DNA of 64,000 bases from Glandiceps talaboti (GCF_964340395.1 NC_135560.1:11157598-11221597), one strand, 5' to 3'; counted from the first letter of the stretch, positions 17,155 through 29,287 are shown. Made by a program: numbers and translations. The notes: generated by a model from the sequence alone, not told the origin.

Positions 17155-17242
17155 ATGTATGTATGTATGTATGTATGTATGTATGTATGTATGTATGTAT
17201 GTATGTATGTATGTATGTGTGTGTGTGTGTGTGCGTGCGTAA

Positions 17243-17284
<42 letters not shown>

Positions 17285-17300
17285 GTGCGTGTGTGTGTTT
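17155..17300. repeat. (GTAT)n-(GT)n/(GC) compound microsatellite
   Basis: About sixteen GTAT units are followed by a GT tract with an alternating GCGC patch near 17,268-17,277. Confidence 0.95.
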
Positions 17301-18673
17301 GCATGCCTGTCTTTTACATTGCAATCAATTGAAATGTTATCTGTCTCTAATTTACCAGATTATTGTAAAGCAAGAACAGCAAGGAAGGTTTCCTGTAAAT
17401 ATGGTAAGATGAGCAGTGAACAGCTGTAAGAGACGAACAGTAAAGTCTATCACACATAGACATCTAAACCTAGCACGGTAGTAGCATAGTACAGTACGGT
17501 AAGGGATAACCACAAGGTCAATCCATGTCACGATTTGTTAAACTTATTAGCGTGTACTTCTTCCTTCCAACAGTAACAGATTGACTTAAAGTGTATATTT
17601 ACAAGGTTCAATCACCTGATCAAGTAGTTGACTTCCCCCCAAAACCTTTCACGTAATCCCTCGTACAATAGACTCTGATACTTCACTATATAAAATACCA
17701 CCAGTGGAACAATGCTGAATGAATCATGCACTTTGGAGTTATTTAAAGTATTGGCCAGTGTAAACGCGTAGTCATGCTTACCATGTGTATAGTTAATTGA
17801 TAACCATATTACTATTTTCCTTACTTGACAGTACAAAGGGTGAACTAGACTCGTGCTGCAACTATCTAAGTTTTCCTATGTTATCCGTGTTGGCAGAACC
17901 CAAGGTGGGTAGATTTCCACTTCATATTACTGCAATTATGAATACATATATATGTCTATTGTGTTATGTCAAGTTGATCGTAGATACCCTGAAAGTGTTG
18001 CACCAGAAGGATACTGGAGTAACCTTAAAAACAAGTTTACTGTGGATGAACAGAAATAACCTTTGTAGTTGAATTTGATCATGGTCTAACTTTTAACATT
18101 CTAAACTTGTATATTTTCTTGCGTTCTAAAACTTTATTGAGAAAACAATATACATGTATATACTAAGTGGGCAAAGTATTCTTTAAGCTTAGCCCGAAAA
18201 TAGCCTCGTACAATATAGTAGAAATTGGGAAACGGTATTATACCAAGCTACTGATCTAGAAATCTTCTTCCGGGTTGTGTACTTATTTTCAATGTATTAG
18301 GCTAGTGCTAGAACAATGCATTGTTGAAATACAAACCTCTGACTGACTTGTAATGGAGGTGGAAAGAACAATCCTATATTACAACTTATTTTCAAAAGAA
18401 GAAATGTCACAACCGTTCCCACATGACCATAATTAATTTGATAACTGGGTCCGCCATCCAGTTTGTTGACCAAACATTAGAATATCTCACATGACTATCA
18501 ACTTCATCGGTTAACTTTGCGTTTACGTTTATATATGTTAAAACTTTAGTACAAAATGCAGTCACTCAGGCTTAACATTTACACGAATTGATGTACAATT
18601 GTAAGTAATAAATAACAATGAAGTTCTGATGTGAATTATGTGCCGGGAACGCTTCTAACATTACGATCTTAGG

Positions 18674-19185
18674 GAGCCTTCAGTAATTACAATGGAGGGG
18701 GGGGGAAATTAGGGGTCACTCTTTACCATCAGTTTTCGGGAGGGCCATATTTTTAAAAATTGGATTGAGGAGGTCATATTTACTTTTTTTCGTGATTTTG
18801 GCATCCAACCACTGTCATCGGGTCAACATCCGACTACTAGCGTTCGAAAGTAACGCTGGCCCGGGGTCAGTTGATTTGCTACTGCGACAGTAATGTTGTT
18901 TAAGTTGCTGGTCTGACTATCCAGGAATTATTCCAATGACTTTAAAACTTTCAGTGGTGGGAATAAGTCCTTACCATTGATTCAGGAAGTTGCGTCCTTT
19001 TTCATGTCTGACAGCATTTTAACCCATGTTTTTGAAACATATTCAGAGGGAAAGGTCATATTTTAAGCAAAGGAAATTTAGGGAGAGCCACTTTTAAGCA
19101 CGACGGAATCTCTGGTGGGTAACATTTTATGCAACAATCTGGGCCTGATTTCCACCGGCCCTCCCCCTCTTGTAAGTGAAAGCTC
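18674..19185. mobile_element. Putative non-autonomous DNA transposon (MITE-like)
   Basis: The ends are imperfect inverted repeats. The left end reads GAGCCTTCAGTAATTACAA followed by G-rich sequence. The right end, read in reverse complement, gives GAGCTTTCACTTACAA followed by a G-rich run. The interior, about 510 bp, has no long open frame. I could not fix a target-site duplication. Confidence 0.4.
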
Positions 19186-20122
19186 GGACCCTTAATTTGT
19201 CTGCAAATTCAAAACTTTGAACCCACTATGTTGGTTTGAGGTTATACTAATCACCCCTATATATAAACGTGGTACTTATTCTCATAATAGGAATAGCGGA
19301 GGAACACTGCATCAAATACAATTAAACATGTATACCCGTATACCAATTGATGACTCTATTTGCAGTAAACTAGTGTAACGTAACTCTGAATTGAGTCTAT
19401 AAGAATGATAACTGCATACACACGGAAACATGCCAAAACACATCATGGTTTCCTCATCTTATTTCCGTGTGACACTTTGATAAATTAATCTAAAGTCGAC
19501 ATTAATCTGGTCATCAAATACACGGAAACGTTCCTCTTGAACGATAATTGATGATGGTGGTTTTCACATCCTTTTCTTGTTGACAACATATATAAATTTC
19601 TTTTCTTTGTCTGTGTTGACACTTCAGTCTTAAACGTCAAATAAATTGCAATAAATCGACCACTGAAGTGAAACAAGAAACGTTTACGAATATCTACGTT
19701 CAATCTCTGCTAGACAACTATCTGCCTGTAGTTCAACGTACTATAAATTATATATCTGTAATACACTGCTGACTGATAAAGGTGCATGTCACACTTACAT
19801 GAGAAAATCATCATTTTGACCATAACAGTATTTACATGGTCTAAACATTCACCATAACGATGAAATGAGAGTTGTTATAACTGTAAGCTCTGTGTTACGA
19901 TTTAGTATATTCCCTGCATGACACACGATTACAAAGACCCGTTACATGAGAAGGTTCATAGGTCAACAATTCGATTTGCTATAGTACAATCCGCCGTTGT
20001 TGTTTATTTTTAGTCGATGATATTCAAAATGGACTTCTTGGTTACTGAGGATTTTTTCTAAATTTGAATAAGTCATTCGCAATTATAGGTTCACTAATCC
20101 GTGCTTGCGTTACATTCTTTTA

Positions 20123-20228
20123 TAGTCTAGAGGACAAACCGTTGAGTTTGAATCTGAACATAGCTTTACCCCGTCTAGTTCGATGAGACGAAATATTCAG
20201 ATCAACCTAACGGCTTGTCTCTAGACTA
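20123..20228. mobile_element. Short hairpin or miniature inverted-repeat element
   Basis: A left arm starting TAGTCTAGAGGACAAACCGT pairs with a right arm ending ACGGCTTGTCTCTAGACTA. The arms are about 30-35 bp with a few gaps, and the whole element is about 106 bp. Size and shape fit a small MITE or fold-back insertion. Confidence 0.5.
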
Positions 20229-22256
20229 ATTCTTGATCACACACACATATTTCTGTTCTCAATACCTTTTATTCATGTTTGAGATAAAATTGCAGTGAAT
20301 GCACTCCTGTGTCACAGCTTCAATAGGTTTACATATTAAGTTCATTTGTTCTTTATATTAATGAAAAAAGGTAGCAACGATTTATTTCATGGCACAGATA
20401 GAACAGGCGACTTTGTCTTACAATGATGGGCTTTCTTTAACTTCTCTGAGTGGGGCGGTCGGTTAATAAAAAAATTATATAAATTCTTCAAGTTGCTTTG
20501 ATTAATGATGGGGTCACTAGTTAGGATATATGGTCGGTTGGTCGAATGAAAGAAATGTTTGTACTACCACACCACATTGATGTAGAGATAAAAAACGATT
20601 TACCTGACCTTCAGCTAAATTACGAGCTATAATAACTGGTCGATGTCTGCTGGCAACACATCAAAATTTGGATAGACACGTATTGAGACCATAGGTTTTA
20701 AGTAACCCATGGCATTATTTAGGACTAAATAACTTTGCTGTGACGTCCTACTTGTAAAAATATGTGAAACAACATAGACCAAGTCAGTCTTTGTAAGTTA
20801 TTAATTGCAGAAACTATTTTTTTAAATGTGTGTAAAACGTCTGTAATTGTACGTATACGTCCAGGAAGTAATTAGTCGAAAGGCCTAAACTATATATGTT
20901 ATTGTGTATTCATGATGATTCTTCGATATATGAGGAAGGAACAGATATACGCACAGACTGGACGTGACGCAGTTGTTTTATCATTTACAAATCCAAAACG
21001 AAAACTCATTTCTTAACCATTTGCCACTTTATAACAAAATCTCCGTTCATGCCGTTCCTTCTGTCCAGTTAGCAAACATGTAAGCAATGGTCGGTAATTG
21101 CGGTCTATAATGTGTATGTAGAAGTCGTCAGAAACCTGAAATTCTATACTAGTAGACTGCAGGTAGGTATAAACACCAGCCATCAGGCAAGTGTGCTTTA
21201 ATCCTACACCCACATATAATCAGTAACATCCCGTGGCCACAGGCCTTATTTTATAATTAAAAAACACCTGTACGAAAAAAGATCCAATGAGATCTACTTC
21301 AACATTGGATTATCCGGAGGGTAAGGTATCTAATTTTCAGATTACATATTGCAAACACTTCTAAGCGAGGAAAGTGTGCATTCAATTTGCTACTAATATA
21401 TTAAGATAGCAAGATGAAGGTGGATGTGTTACAAATGTAGAGCTAACCGAATTATCAACAGATTTTCGGAATAATAAGTCTCTAGTAGGAAGATAAGCCA
21501 AGGAGTCTTGACGTCTAATCTTGTCGATGTACTTTTTTAATCCATTCACATTAGCAAACTTGTTCACTTTGCACATGATCTCATCGGATATTAAGGGCCA
21601 CGCAAAACCTTGCATTTTATCATAATGTTTTCGATCGGATTCACAAAACTTGCCATGTGTTTCAAAATATAATCAGACAAAAACAAATTTCCCCATCTAT
21701 GATTTAATAGTTTTAAGCCCATCACGCTCAAACTAAGACATAGTCATGTACATTACATAGGCTTTAAGTCTTTACTTAAAAAGATTTAGTATAGTCGAAC
21801 ATTGCTAGAAGAATATGCATCTTGCTGTATCTTCCATCACACTCTCCTGATTTCGATTCAATACCCTGAGCCAATTTTTCCATATGAACAAACCAGAAAG
21901 ACAGGAGTACTAGTATATTGCGCGATACCGGCATATCAGCAGAAACTGCAGCTAAATCATTGACACACTCGTTTTCTTGGTAACATCGAGACTATAGGAA
22001 TAACATTTCTAGATTGTATCACTAGAATCTATGGAAATGTGTAGTGATAGTTCCAGTCATTACACTGTAGATCCCTAAATAGTCATCTTTATTCATTCAA
22101 TTATCATGATAGATATTTCCATGAGTTTCTATGAAATTATTTGAAAATTTAATGTTTCATTTATTGATAAAAGCCGGCGGTGAACACACTGTTTTCATTT
22201 TTTTGCATGTAATCTTTACCTCTCGTATAAAGGAGAGGTATAATGTTGTGATCCTG

Positions 22257-22333
22257 TTTGTGTTTGTTTGTTTGTTTGTTTGTTTGTCTGCCTGTCTGTC
22301 TGTCTGTCTCTCTGTCTCTCTGACTGTCTATCC

Positions 22334-22395
<62 letters not shown>

Positions 22396-22396
22396 A
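22257..22396. repeat. (TTTG)n-(CTGT)n microsatellite
   Basis: TTTG units pass into CTGT units with CTCT interruptions. Frames translate as Cys-Leu-Ser-Val repeats and are not coding. Confidence 0.95.
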
Positions 22397-23319
22397 TTGT
22401 ATAAAAAAAACATTAGGTTGATCTGAATGGAATTTGGCACCACTGCCGCAAGAAGAAGTCGTAATTTTTGAAATTTTTATATTATGTCATCTATTAACGT
22501 GTACTTATTAAAATGAAAAGAAGTTTGCCATAGGCATGCTCTTTGTAGAACAAATGTACATAGTAATTTACCTAATTAGCATATCTTTCCTAATGTTGAA
22601 CAGTATCTCAAAATCAAAACAGAAAATGAAAAGCTTATTTGATATATCTGATGTACACGTATTTGTTGCCATGAAGTCAGACTGAATATAGTATAGTGTA
22701 AAATGTAATAGGCAATGCAAATCCAGGCAAGATGGCGTCGATCACGTCAATATACTCTATCCCATTGTCAAATAACGCAACACAGGTATTTTGTTGTGAG
22801 TTCACATCTTGGGGTCAATTGCAAAGTTTATTTATTTCAATTTACAGTATAACGTATTTAGACAAATGAATTACGATATAGATCTGTTGACCTCTTCGCA
22901 GAGTTTATTGCGTTGATGTCACAAAATTTAGATAAGATGTCGTTATGAATCAAGCTATCGATCCAACTGGATCGATTATTTCGTTGAACTTTCGACCTAA
23001 GTTGATAACCAGTGTCACTACTTGTATTGTGCTCTGTATGGTGATGTGTACTAACTCGTCAGAGGCACGGGTGCGAACAAGGAGTTGTAAGACGTCGACC
23101 CAGTTCCTGTTTTTCATTTTCAGTGATTTTACATCAATCGGTTGAATAAAATAATACTGTTTTTCCAAGGCAAAGTCACTTCGGAAACATGGTAAATCTA
23201 GAAATGTCACTCGTACCATGACAATAGTTACCGTTTTAGTAAACATTGAAATGGTTGGAAAATGAAATATGCCAAAATCGTTTTTGTGGGGATCATTTTT
23301 TTTCATATCTTGAAATTAG

Positions 23320-23677
23320 GCCTAATAAAAAAAATTACGTGGTTCCGATTACGCCCAATTTTAGAATAGGTAGGGTAGGTAGCTTTTTTATTTTATTTTT
23401 TTTTCTGTGTGAGTGTCTAGTTCAGGTTTTCCAGTGTTTTCCAAATGGTCTCTGTGTTTTGTGTTTATTTCTTCATATCAGATGTACAACCATTAATAGT
23501 TTTATTTTGTCTGTGTATGTTGATGTCAGTTTCGGCATCCACTATTTTTCGCGAGACTTCACAATTTTTGCTATTTTATTATTTTTTCTCGAATACGTAA
23601 AAAAAAGAGTTATAGGGTCGGCAGTGAAAAGTTGGGTAGGGTCGGGTAACTGGAACCAAACAATTATTTTTTTAGGC
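23320..23677. mobile_element. MITE-like element
   Basis: The left end GCCTAATAAAAAAAATTACG and the reverse complement of the right end (GCCTAAAAAAATAATTG) match. Both are followed by TGGTTCCRRTTAC-type sequence and a GGTAGGGT motif, so the inverted repeats are about 40 bp and imperfect. The 358-bp interior is T-rich with no credible gene. The target duplication is not resolved. Confidence 0.5.
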
Positions 23678-24855
23678 TTTACTTGGATTAAGGGAGAATG
23701 AACGACCATTTTGTTACTCCTAGAGGGAGGCACCCTGTCCAAATTTTAAGACGGGATTTTGCTACTCAACTACCTCTATAATGTTTTAATGCAAAATAGA
23801 GTCCGATGATTAGGTACATTAAACTATATATACTCACTATTGTATTCTATCTCAGACCTCTATAGTGGTGTGAGATTCTATGGCGCATCCGATTATATGC
23901 CGTTGGTGGCGCAATACAAGGCTATCCGTCCACCAAGACATGCACAGAGATGTTTTGGTCCGTTATATTATCGCATATAAAAGTGTGATATACTAGTATA
24001 TCCTTATGGAGAAATAACAATCTATAGTATCTGCAGTATCCCAGATACAAGTTTTTCAAAGCTTTATGGTATACTATAATTATATATAACTAGCTACAGT
24101 ATGAGTTATGTATGGTACATGTAGATGGTGCTAGGTATACACACATGTGGATTGTATATATTTTACTATAGTTACAAATTGTGAATTGTCTATGTCTATG
24201 ATATCTTAACGAAATAGATGTAGGACCCTAGAGTACAATTAAGGTATAATGACATTAAGGGGGCACAAGCTGACTGTTTATACTGTTTTGGGTATATTTT
24301 TGTGGTATATTTAAAAGGCACTTGTAACTCGCAGTATTCTACATACTGAAGCACATTTAACTATTCCTTGCAATTAACTGAATTCAAACCCTGTATTAAG
24401 ATATAACGTATAATCGATCCGATGACGTAATTTATCATACGTATCAAATAATATCTAGGATATCCCTACTATGCAATCAACTCCTCTAACATTGCCTGAA
24501 GATAATTGTAATGATATAGTAGACATATACTGACATTAACATTATACTAGAGGATTTCAAAGTATTTTCACTTGAGAGAAAATTATGAACTCAGCTTGTG
24601 CCACTTTAAGAAGTTGTCACCACGATCACAGTTACGTCTAATAGGGAACTTGCAAACCCGCCATGTTGAATGTTGCATCATGGGAAATGTGATAATAAAT
24701 ACTAATCAATTAGTATTTTAAACAATGTTGATGCATTGTTTGTAACCACAAATACTCAATTCATAGTTACCCTGACACTTGTGGGAGGTTTATTTTATCA
24801 GTAGCTCCAGATTAGGTATTACGATAACCACAGATAATCCCATAGTCCTTTGCGT

Positions 24856-24869
24856 CTGAGCATGCTCAG
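24856..24869. promoter_or_regulatory. Perfect 14-bp palindrome upstream of receptor gene
   Basis: CTGAGCATGCTCAG reads the same on both strands and lies about 100 bp before the splice acceptor of the 24,981 gene. It may bind a dimeric transcription factor, but no factor is assigned. Confidence 0.2.
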
Positions 24870-24967
24870 TCTGGATTGCAACACTCGATAAATGCTGACG
24901 ATATCCACTTGTTGATTTAGAGGAGACTTGTCCAAAATTTAGGGTTCTTTTTCAATTTGTCCTCTAG

Positions 24968-24980
24968 GTGACCAGCAAAG
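24968..24980 (+). other. 5' UTR part of the receptor exon, after a splice acceptor
   Basis: A pyrimidine-rich tract ending TTGTCCTCTAG precedes a 13-base leader and the ATG at 24,981. The related gene at 29,288 has the same arrangement (CTTTCAG, then a 7-base leader). A 5' UTR intron therefore appears to be a shared feature of the family. The upstream exon was not located. Confidence 0.5.
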
Positions 24981-26012
24981 ATGACAACCACGTGCCTTTC
25001 GAGTGTGATTTTGTTAACAATGGTAGTTATTACAACTACTCAGTCAACAACTGACGTCATAACAAGTACTGTAAGCCCTACGACCGCTGAGGAAGTCACA
25101 ACAACAGATGAATCTACAACAACACATGAGATTACAACAACAGACATCGTAACTATCACGGAAGAAGGAACAACAGATACATATTCGTCTACAACAACTG
25201 AAGATTTTACAACGACTTGGAGAACTACGGAACCGTTGAGTACATATACCACCGATGTTCCTACCACAACTGAAACGTTATCCACAAGTACTTACTATCG
25301 GACCACGGAAGAACCGACAACATTTATCCATAGTACCGAAACCACTATTGAACTGGTTTCTACCACCAGTGGTGTGGAAACAACTACCACTGATGGCGCC
25401 ATAACAACTGAGGAATCCTCTACTTTCATCGCCACCAGTCCTGTAATTAGTGACACAACCACAGATGGCACAACTGATACGATGTCTACCGAATCACTTT
25501 CAACATCCGATACTACTACAACAATTGACGTTCCAACATCAGCCAAAACCACCAAGTCGAGGACTACCACGAGACACACATCCACACTGCCTCCAGCAAC
25601 TACAACCATGGAAACCATTCAATCAACTGTCGAACCTTGCGAGTCATCTTGTACTCTGGCAGGTGTACTTATGTTCATTGTAGGTCTTGTAGTTGGAGTT
25701 GCATGTGTTATAGTATCTATTCTCATACATCGTTACATCAAATCAAAGAATATACCACCGCCGCCGGTACCAAAGGAAACTGAAGAAAACTCGTACGAAA
25801 CAAGTCTTCATGCATTTGGCACAACCGAAATGGATCAAATTAGTTTGCACGTGGCCAATACAGATGTGTACCAACCAGAAAATAGAGATTCCAGAGGCAC
25901 AAGCAAAATCTATGTTAACCAATCAGCGATCGATGCAGCTCAAGATGGCTATACAACTTTTTCGCCAGAAACATCTGAACGAAACCTTTATCAATCATTA
26001 CAAAAATATTAA
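24981..26012 (+). CDS. Mucin-like single-pass receptor with ITAM-like tail (paralogue A)
   Basis: The 343-residue protein is encoded in one exon. Residues 1-21 form a signal peptide (SSVILLTMVVITTTQ). Residues 22-215 are a Thr/Ser-rich, presumably O-glycosylated stalk without cysteines. A CESSC pair sits just before a transmembrane helix at about 226-249 (GVLMFIVGLVVGVACVIVSI), followed by a 93-residue cytoplasmic tail. The tail has a proline-rich SH3-type site (PPPPVPKE) and tyrosines at 272, 297, 311, 324 and 337. Y311 is in IYVNQ, a YxN Grb2-SH2-type site. Y324 (YTTF) and Y337 (YQSL) lie nine residues apart, which is ITAM-like, although Phe replaces Leu/Ile in the first half. The transmembrane segment and tail align with the protein at 29,288, while the stalk differs in length and sequence. 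I know no named family with this architecture. A role as a phosphotyrosine signalling receptor or adhesion protein is inference. Confidence 0.8.
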   Translation: MTTTCLSSVILLTMVVITTTQSTTDVITSTVSPTTAEEVTTTDESTTTHEITTTDIVTITEEGTTDTYSSTTTEDFTTTWRTTEPLSTYTTDVPTTTETLSTSTYYRTTEEPTTFIHSTETTIELVSTTSGVETTTTDGAITTEESSTFIATSPVISDTTTDGTTDTMSTESLSTSDTTTTIDVPTSAKTTKSRTTTRHTSTLPPATTTMETIQSTVEPCESSCTLAGVLMFIVGLVVGVACVIVSILIHRYIKSKNIPPPPVPKETEENSYETSLHAFGTTEMDQISLHVANTDVYQPENRDSRGTSKIYVNQSAIDAAQDGYTTFSPETSERNLYQSLQKY

Positions 26013-27110
26013 TATTTCATTAGAATAATACCTTTATACACTAAGAAACTATATTGCGAATTAAGACCACCTTTAAAATCATTCTAATATTTTGACAACG
26101 ATTCATGCCAAGTCGTTTACATTACGATGGAACATTTCACAAAAAGTATCTGTATATGTCGATAGTGAAGTCCATTTGGCCGCAATTGGTCACTGACAGT
26201 AGTCTGGCGGCCACTATCTCCTGTAAAGACCCACGTGTCTTGAACTGGATCTGGTACCAGGCTACTGCATCACCCCTGTGTGTAGTAACTATACACACAA
26301 ACTGAATGATAGCGTAACTTTTAGCTAGTACACTTTAGTCATTTTTTCAGTACAAAATACTTGTACATGTTTACTATCCTGTACAGTCATGGTGTATCTC
26401 AACCTCAAAGTTTGCAATAGTATCTGTAGAAAAAAACATTCGTACACTCCAGTTGGCCAACCTTTTCATCACTGTTGTGATATAGGCACATACGTACGCT
26501 TATTGAATTGAACCATTTTTCGGATGTCGCCCTAACATAGAATTATAGAGGCTATAGAAAACCATTTGTAACACAGTATGTGATATTTATTGTTATAGCA
26601 ACCGTAACTATGGCAGCTGTGTTTGTACGAAACTACAGTACTTTGAACTTGAAAACAAATATCACTCACTACGTCCATATGGTATGCCCGGGGAGTTCCA
26701 TAAAAATACTTGCGCTGTAAATATGAACTTAAAGCGTGGTTGTATCATTAATAAACTTTTTAAAATTAATTCAACGTTACGTTCGTGTGTTGGTTAGATC
26801 GCATGATTGTCAATCTATATGTAATAGATGGATTCAAAATCCAGTCGAATTGGATAACACCGAAGTCTTATCAAGACAGTATTACAGACTCAAAGTCCAG
26901 GTAACAGCAAAACACAACACAACATCCCTGACATGCTACACAGCGTCAAAATACAAACAGCAAAATATAGTACAGTGGGTCGTTAAAATGAACGTAAAAT
27001 GTTCAACCAGCAGTGTGCGTGAAGCCCCAGGGACTGCAGAGTGTATCGTGTGAGCGAACGCTCTACCGAGTCGGCCCTTGACGAGACAAGACTTAATTGT
27101 ATTTTGATGA
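26013..27110. other. 3' flank of receptor A
   Basis: A possible polyadenylation signal (AATAAA) lies at 26,750. A frame at 26,736-27,053 has no recognisable content. A sequence at about 27,030-27,085 resembles a tRNA A-box on the minus strand (ACTCGGTAGAGCG) and could be a SINE remnant, but no B-box is clear. Confidence 0.3.
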
Positions 27111-27111
27111 C

Positions 27112-27118
27112 AATGATA

Positions 27119-27174
<56 letters not shown>

Positions 27175-27232
27175 GGTGGTGGTGGTTGTGGTGGTGGTGG
27201 TGGTGGTGGTGGTGGTGGTTGTGGTGATGGTT
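27112..27232. repeat. (ATG)n-(GTG)n trinucleotide microsatellite
   Basis: About a dozen ATG units are followed by about two dozen GTG units with scattered TTG. Frames give poly-Met/poly-Val or poly-His and are not genes. Confidence 0.95.
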
Positions 27233-27615
27233 ATTATTAATATTAACTATAATGACAAATACAAAAACATACATGAAAGTGACCAGTAAAAAAATAATAT
27301 ACATGAAATCATGAAATCGACATAAAATAAATTGATACTCTTTCATGTGGTATTTCTATTTGGAAAAGGCGGCTTACGAACAATTACGTTCAGTTGTGGA
27401 AATCTGAGCTGAACATTGAGGAACTTGCAACACTGTACGCATATGGCCAACTCAAGGCCATCTATTGCACTTCGTCGTACGTAAATTTACATTTTGAGCA
27501 ACTGACAAAAATGCAAGAAACAAAATTTTACCAATATAATGTCATGAATTCGTAATTACTGTTTGGGTTCAATAACATATAATATTGTGTCTAAATTGTA
27601 AAATATTATTTCCAG

Positions 27616-27690
27616 CACGGATTACCAACTGGTGCGGAGTGGAGACCATTTATGCAAAATCAAGAAGGTAATCACATTGGAGGCAAGAAG
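27616..27690 (+). CDS. Possible internal exon of an unidentified gene
   Basis: A 75-base open segment lies between a TTATTTCCAG acceptor and a GTGAGAA donor, phase 0 at both ends. It would encode HGLPTGAEWRPF followed by MQNQEGNHIGGKK. I recognise no domain. It is reported because splice sites, phase and amino acid composition agree, and because the open segment at 27,861 has the same phase. Confidence 0.25.
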
Positions 27691-27860
27691 GTGAGAACAT
27701 TCAAATGACTAATAAGTTCACCCCGAGTCTTCAGAAAAACGATGCTGCAGGAAACTGATAACTGTTGACCCCTCGACAGACAAATCATGCAAATGCCAGC
27801 CAATATACTACTGTTTACTTGATATGTAAATGTATATCGGATATACAGGTTAAGTATTAG

Positions 27861-27959
27861 CAACACGAACTATTTCCTTATACTTTGTGGTACCAAGGGC
27901 GAAATATAACTGGCATGCGGGGAAACTCTTATAGTACCAGGTTTGCACCAGGATACAAG
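27861..27959 (+). CDS. Possible following exon of the same unidentified gene
   Basis: A 99-base open segment is bounded by a weak TATTAG acceptor and a good GTGGGT donor, phase 0 at both ends. It reads on from the 27,616 segment and includes ELFPYTLWYQGRN and NSYSTRFAPGYK. The acceptor lacks a strong pyrimidine tract. No further exons were found before 28,500, so this could be chance or part of a decayed gene. Confidence 0.2.
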
Positions 27960-28499
27960 GTGGGTGTATTTTTATTATGCATGTCTGCAAATCGTTCATT
28001 GCATGTTTTATGTACACGTATTACTGTTATATATACATCCAACATCGGTTGACACAAACTGAAGAAATAGCTCCGCTCTCATTAGAGGTGATTTTTAGGT
28101 CACAGTATAATTCATGTTAAGAATTGGACGGTACATTAGAAGCTGAGCTCACCTTCCGGGTTGTACTGTAGTTGAATAAGTTTCAAAATGTGCACAATGG
28201 GGTGCAATACGGCTAGCTGTATTTTGCGATTAGTGTTCGAATTCAACTCAATGTAAGACGAATTAAACCTTAATTAAGTCAAGGTCGTCAAGAATTGACA
28301 AGGCAAGATTGTACAAGATTTCTGCGCCAAACACTCCCAACATATTTTATTTGCTAGCGCATTCCATAAACTCGTAAATTGTGATAACGTTGTGGTTACT
28401 GAATTTCAACCAATTGATATTTGATCGCTACAATTATTTTTAAAATTTCGACTGATATCACTGATAATTCTTTTTTAAAAAAAAGGGTCATTCATTGTC

Positions 28500-28702
28500 A
28501 CTCAAACATGTCCGTCAAGTGCGTTAGTGCCAACTCTAATGTTCATTGGAGGGTTCGTCGTTGGTGGTTTGTGTGTTGTTGTTACCATAGCAATCCAACG
28601 CTACTACAGGTCGAAGAAAACCCCACCACCAACGGTACCAAATTAAGGAGCGTGAGCAAGACGTATGTGACACGCCTTTGAATGATTTAGAGTTTCATAC
28701 TG
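28500..28702 (+). pseudogene. Truncated copy of receptor B (transmembrane and proximal tail)
   Basis: About 200 bp match the transmembrane and early cytoplasmic region of the gene at 29,288 (its bases about 29,546-29,745) with only a few substitutions. The copy lacks the signal peptide and the stalk. A 4-base TTAA insertion after the proline-rich VPK-encoding site shifts the frame and makes a stop. It breaks off abruptly after the codons for EFHT. There it joins the unrelated repeat at 28,702-28,860, the inverted copy of which is in the dehydrogenase gene's first intron. High identity suggests a recent event. Confidence 0.8.
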
Positions 28703-28860
28703 CAATGTGGGCAATGAATTTAGAACAGGTTTCTCAGCGCAAGAAGTCAACGAACTTTTAGGGACTGACAGTTCAGGTCGTAACATTGCGAGTCTCAAAT
28801 TCGGTGTCACGCAGTCTATTTGTGCCATATGTGGGAGTTATCAACAGCATCTGCAGGAAA
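28702..28860. repeat. Repeat X, copy 1 (inverted relative to 32,067-32,236)
   Basis: About 160 bp match the reverse complement of 32,067-32,236 with about 90% identity by eye and two indels. Shared blocks include GGGCAATGAATTTAGAACAG, TGACAGTTCAGGTCGT and GTGGGAGTTATCAACAGC. It is not obviously protein coding. Copy 1 preserves the uninterrupted site into which the 3.2 kb element at 32,243 inserted in copy 2. Confidence 0.8.
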
Positions 28861-29280
28861 AAAAATGTAGACCTTACGTTACTCGGATCGGTGGGAATCA
28901 ATATACAGATACAAAATACACATTCAATAACTGTAAGAAGGAAAAGTTTTGGAACCATCTTCAACAGTGCGATTGAGTGACAATTTAATTAACAAGTAAT
29001 TATAACCAGATAGAGTAACAATCATTCACTGGGCAATCAAGTGGTGTGTGCTCAACCACAAACAACCCGCCCTCTATGGGTCAAAATAGTCTTTGGTCGC
29101 ATCATTCGTCGATGTATGTAATGGTAAAGCCAGTTTAGTTGTGTTGCTGGTGGTATAGTAGTACAATCATGTAATGCCTTTCTAGTGTTGGTTGGGGTTT
29201 ATTCATGCAAGTCTGCAAAAAATAATTGATTTTGTTGACAAACAGGTGGCTGATTTACATTGCTTGACATTTTCTTTCAG
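28861..29280. other. Upstream flank of receptor B
   Basis: No gene is visible. The 3' end of the stretch is a pyrimidine-rich splice acceptor (TTGACATTTTCTTTCAG, ending at 29,280). Confidence 0.4.
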
Positions 29281-29287
29281 GAGTGAT
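29281..29287 (+). other. 5' UTR leader after splice acceptor of receptor B
   Basis: GAGTGAT separates the acceptor at 29,280 from the preferred ATG at 29,288. An in-frame ATG at 29,192 is rejected because it lies in the intron and would put about 32 hydrophilic residues in front of the signal peptide. Confidence 0.5.

Larger units (their letters stand above)
17300..22250. other. Gene-free stretch with MITE-like elements
   Basis: This stretch holds the element at 18,674-19,185 and the hairpin at 20,123-20,228. Two splice-flanked open segments (17,359-17,403 after a TTTACCAG acceptor, and 17,833-17,905 before a GTGGGT donor) could be exons. Neither resembles a known protein, so I do not call a gene. 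Confidence 0.4.
22400..24960. other. Gene-free stretch upstream of the mucin-like receptor
   Basis: This contains the MITE-like element at 23,320-23,677 and a perfect 14-bp palindrome at 24,856-24,869. Open frames at 22,950-23,306 (minus) and 23,246-23,701 (plus) overlap each other and the MITE and look non-coding. Confidence 0.4.

Noticed and set aside
22950-23701. Overlapping frames of 118 and 151 codons on opposite strands
   Set aside because: They overlap one another and the plus-strand frame runs through a MITE-like element. The composition follows poly-T runs.
27030-27090. tRNA-derived SINE or tRNA gene
   Set aside because: Only an A-box-like piece (ACTCGGTAGAGCG) is visible. No B-box or cloverleaf could be drawn.
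29192-29287. Upstream in-frame ATG extending receptor B
   Set aside because: The extra 32 residues lie before a strong CTTTCAG acceptor and would bury the signal peptide. Paralogue A starts directly after its own acceptor.
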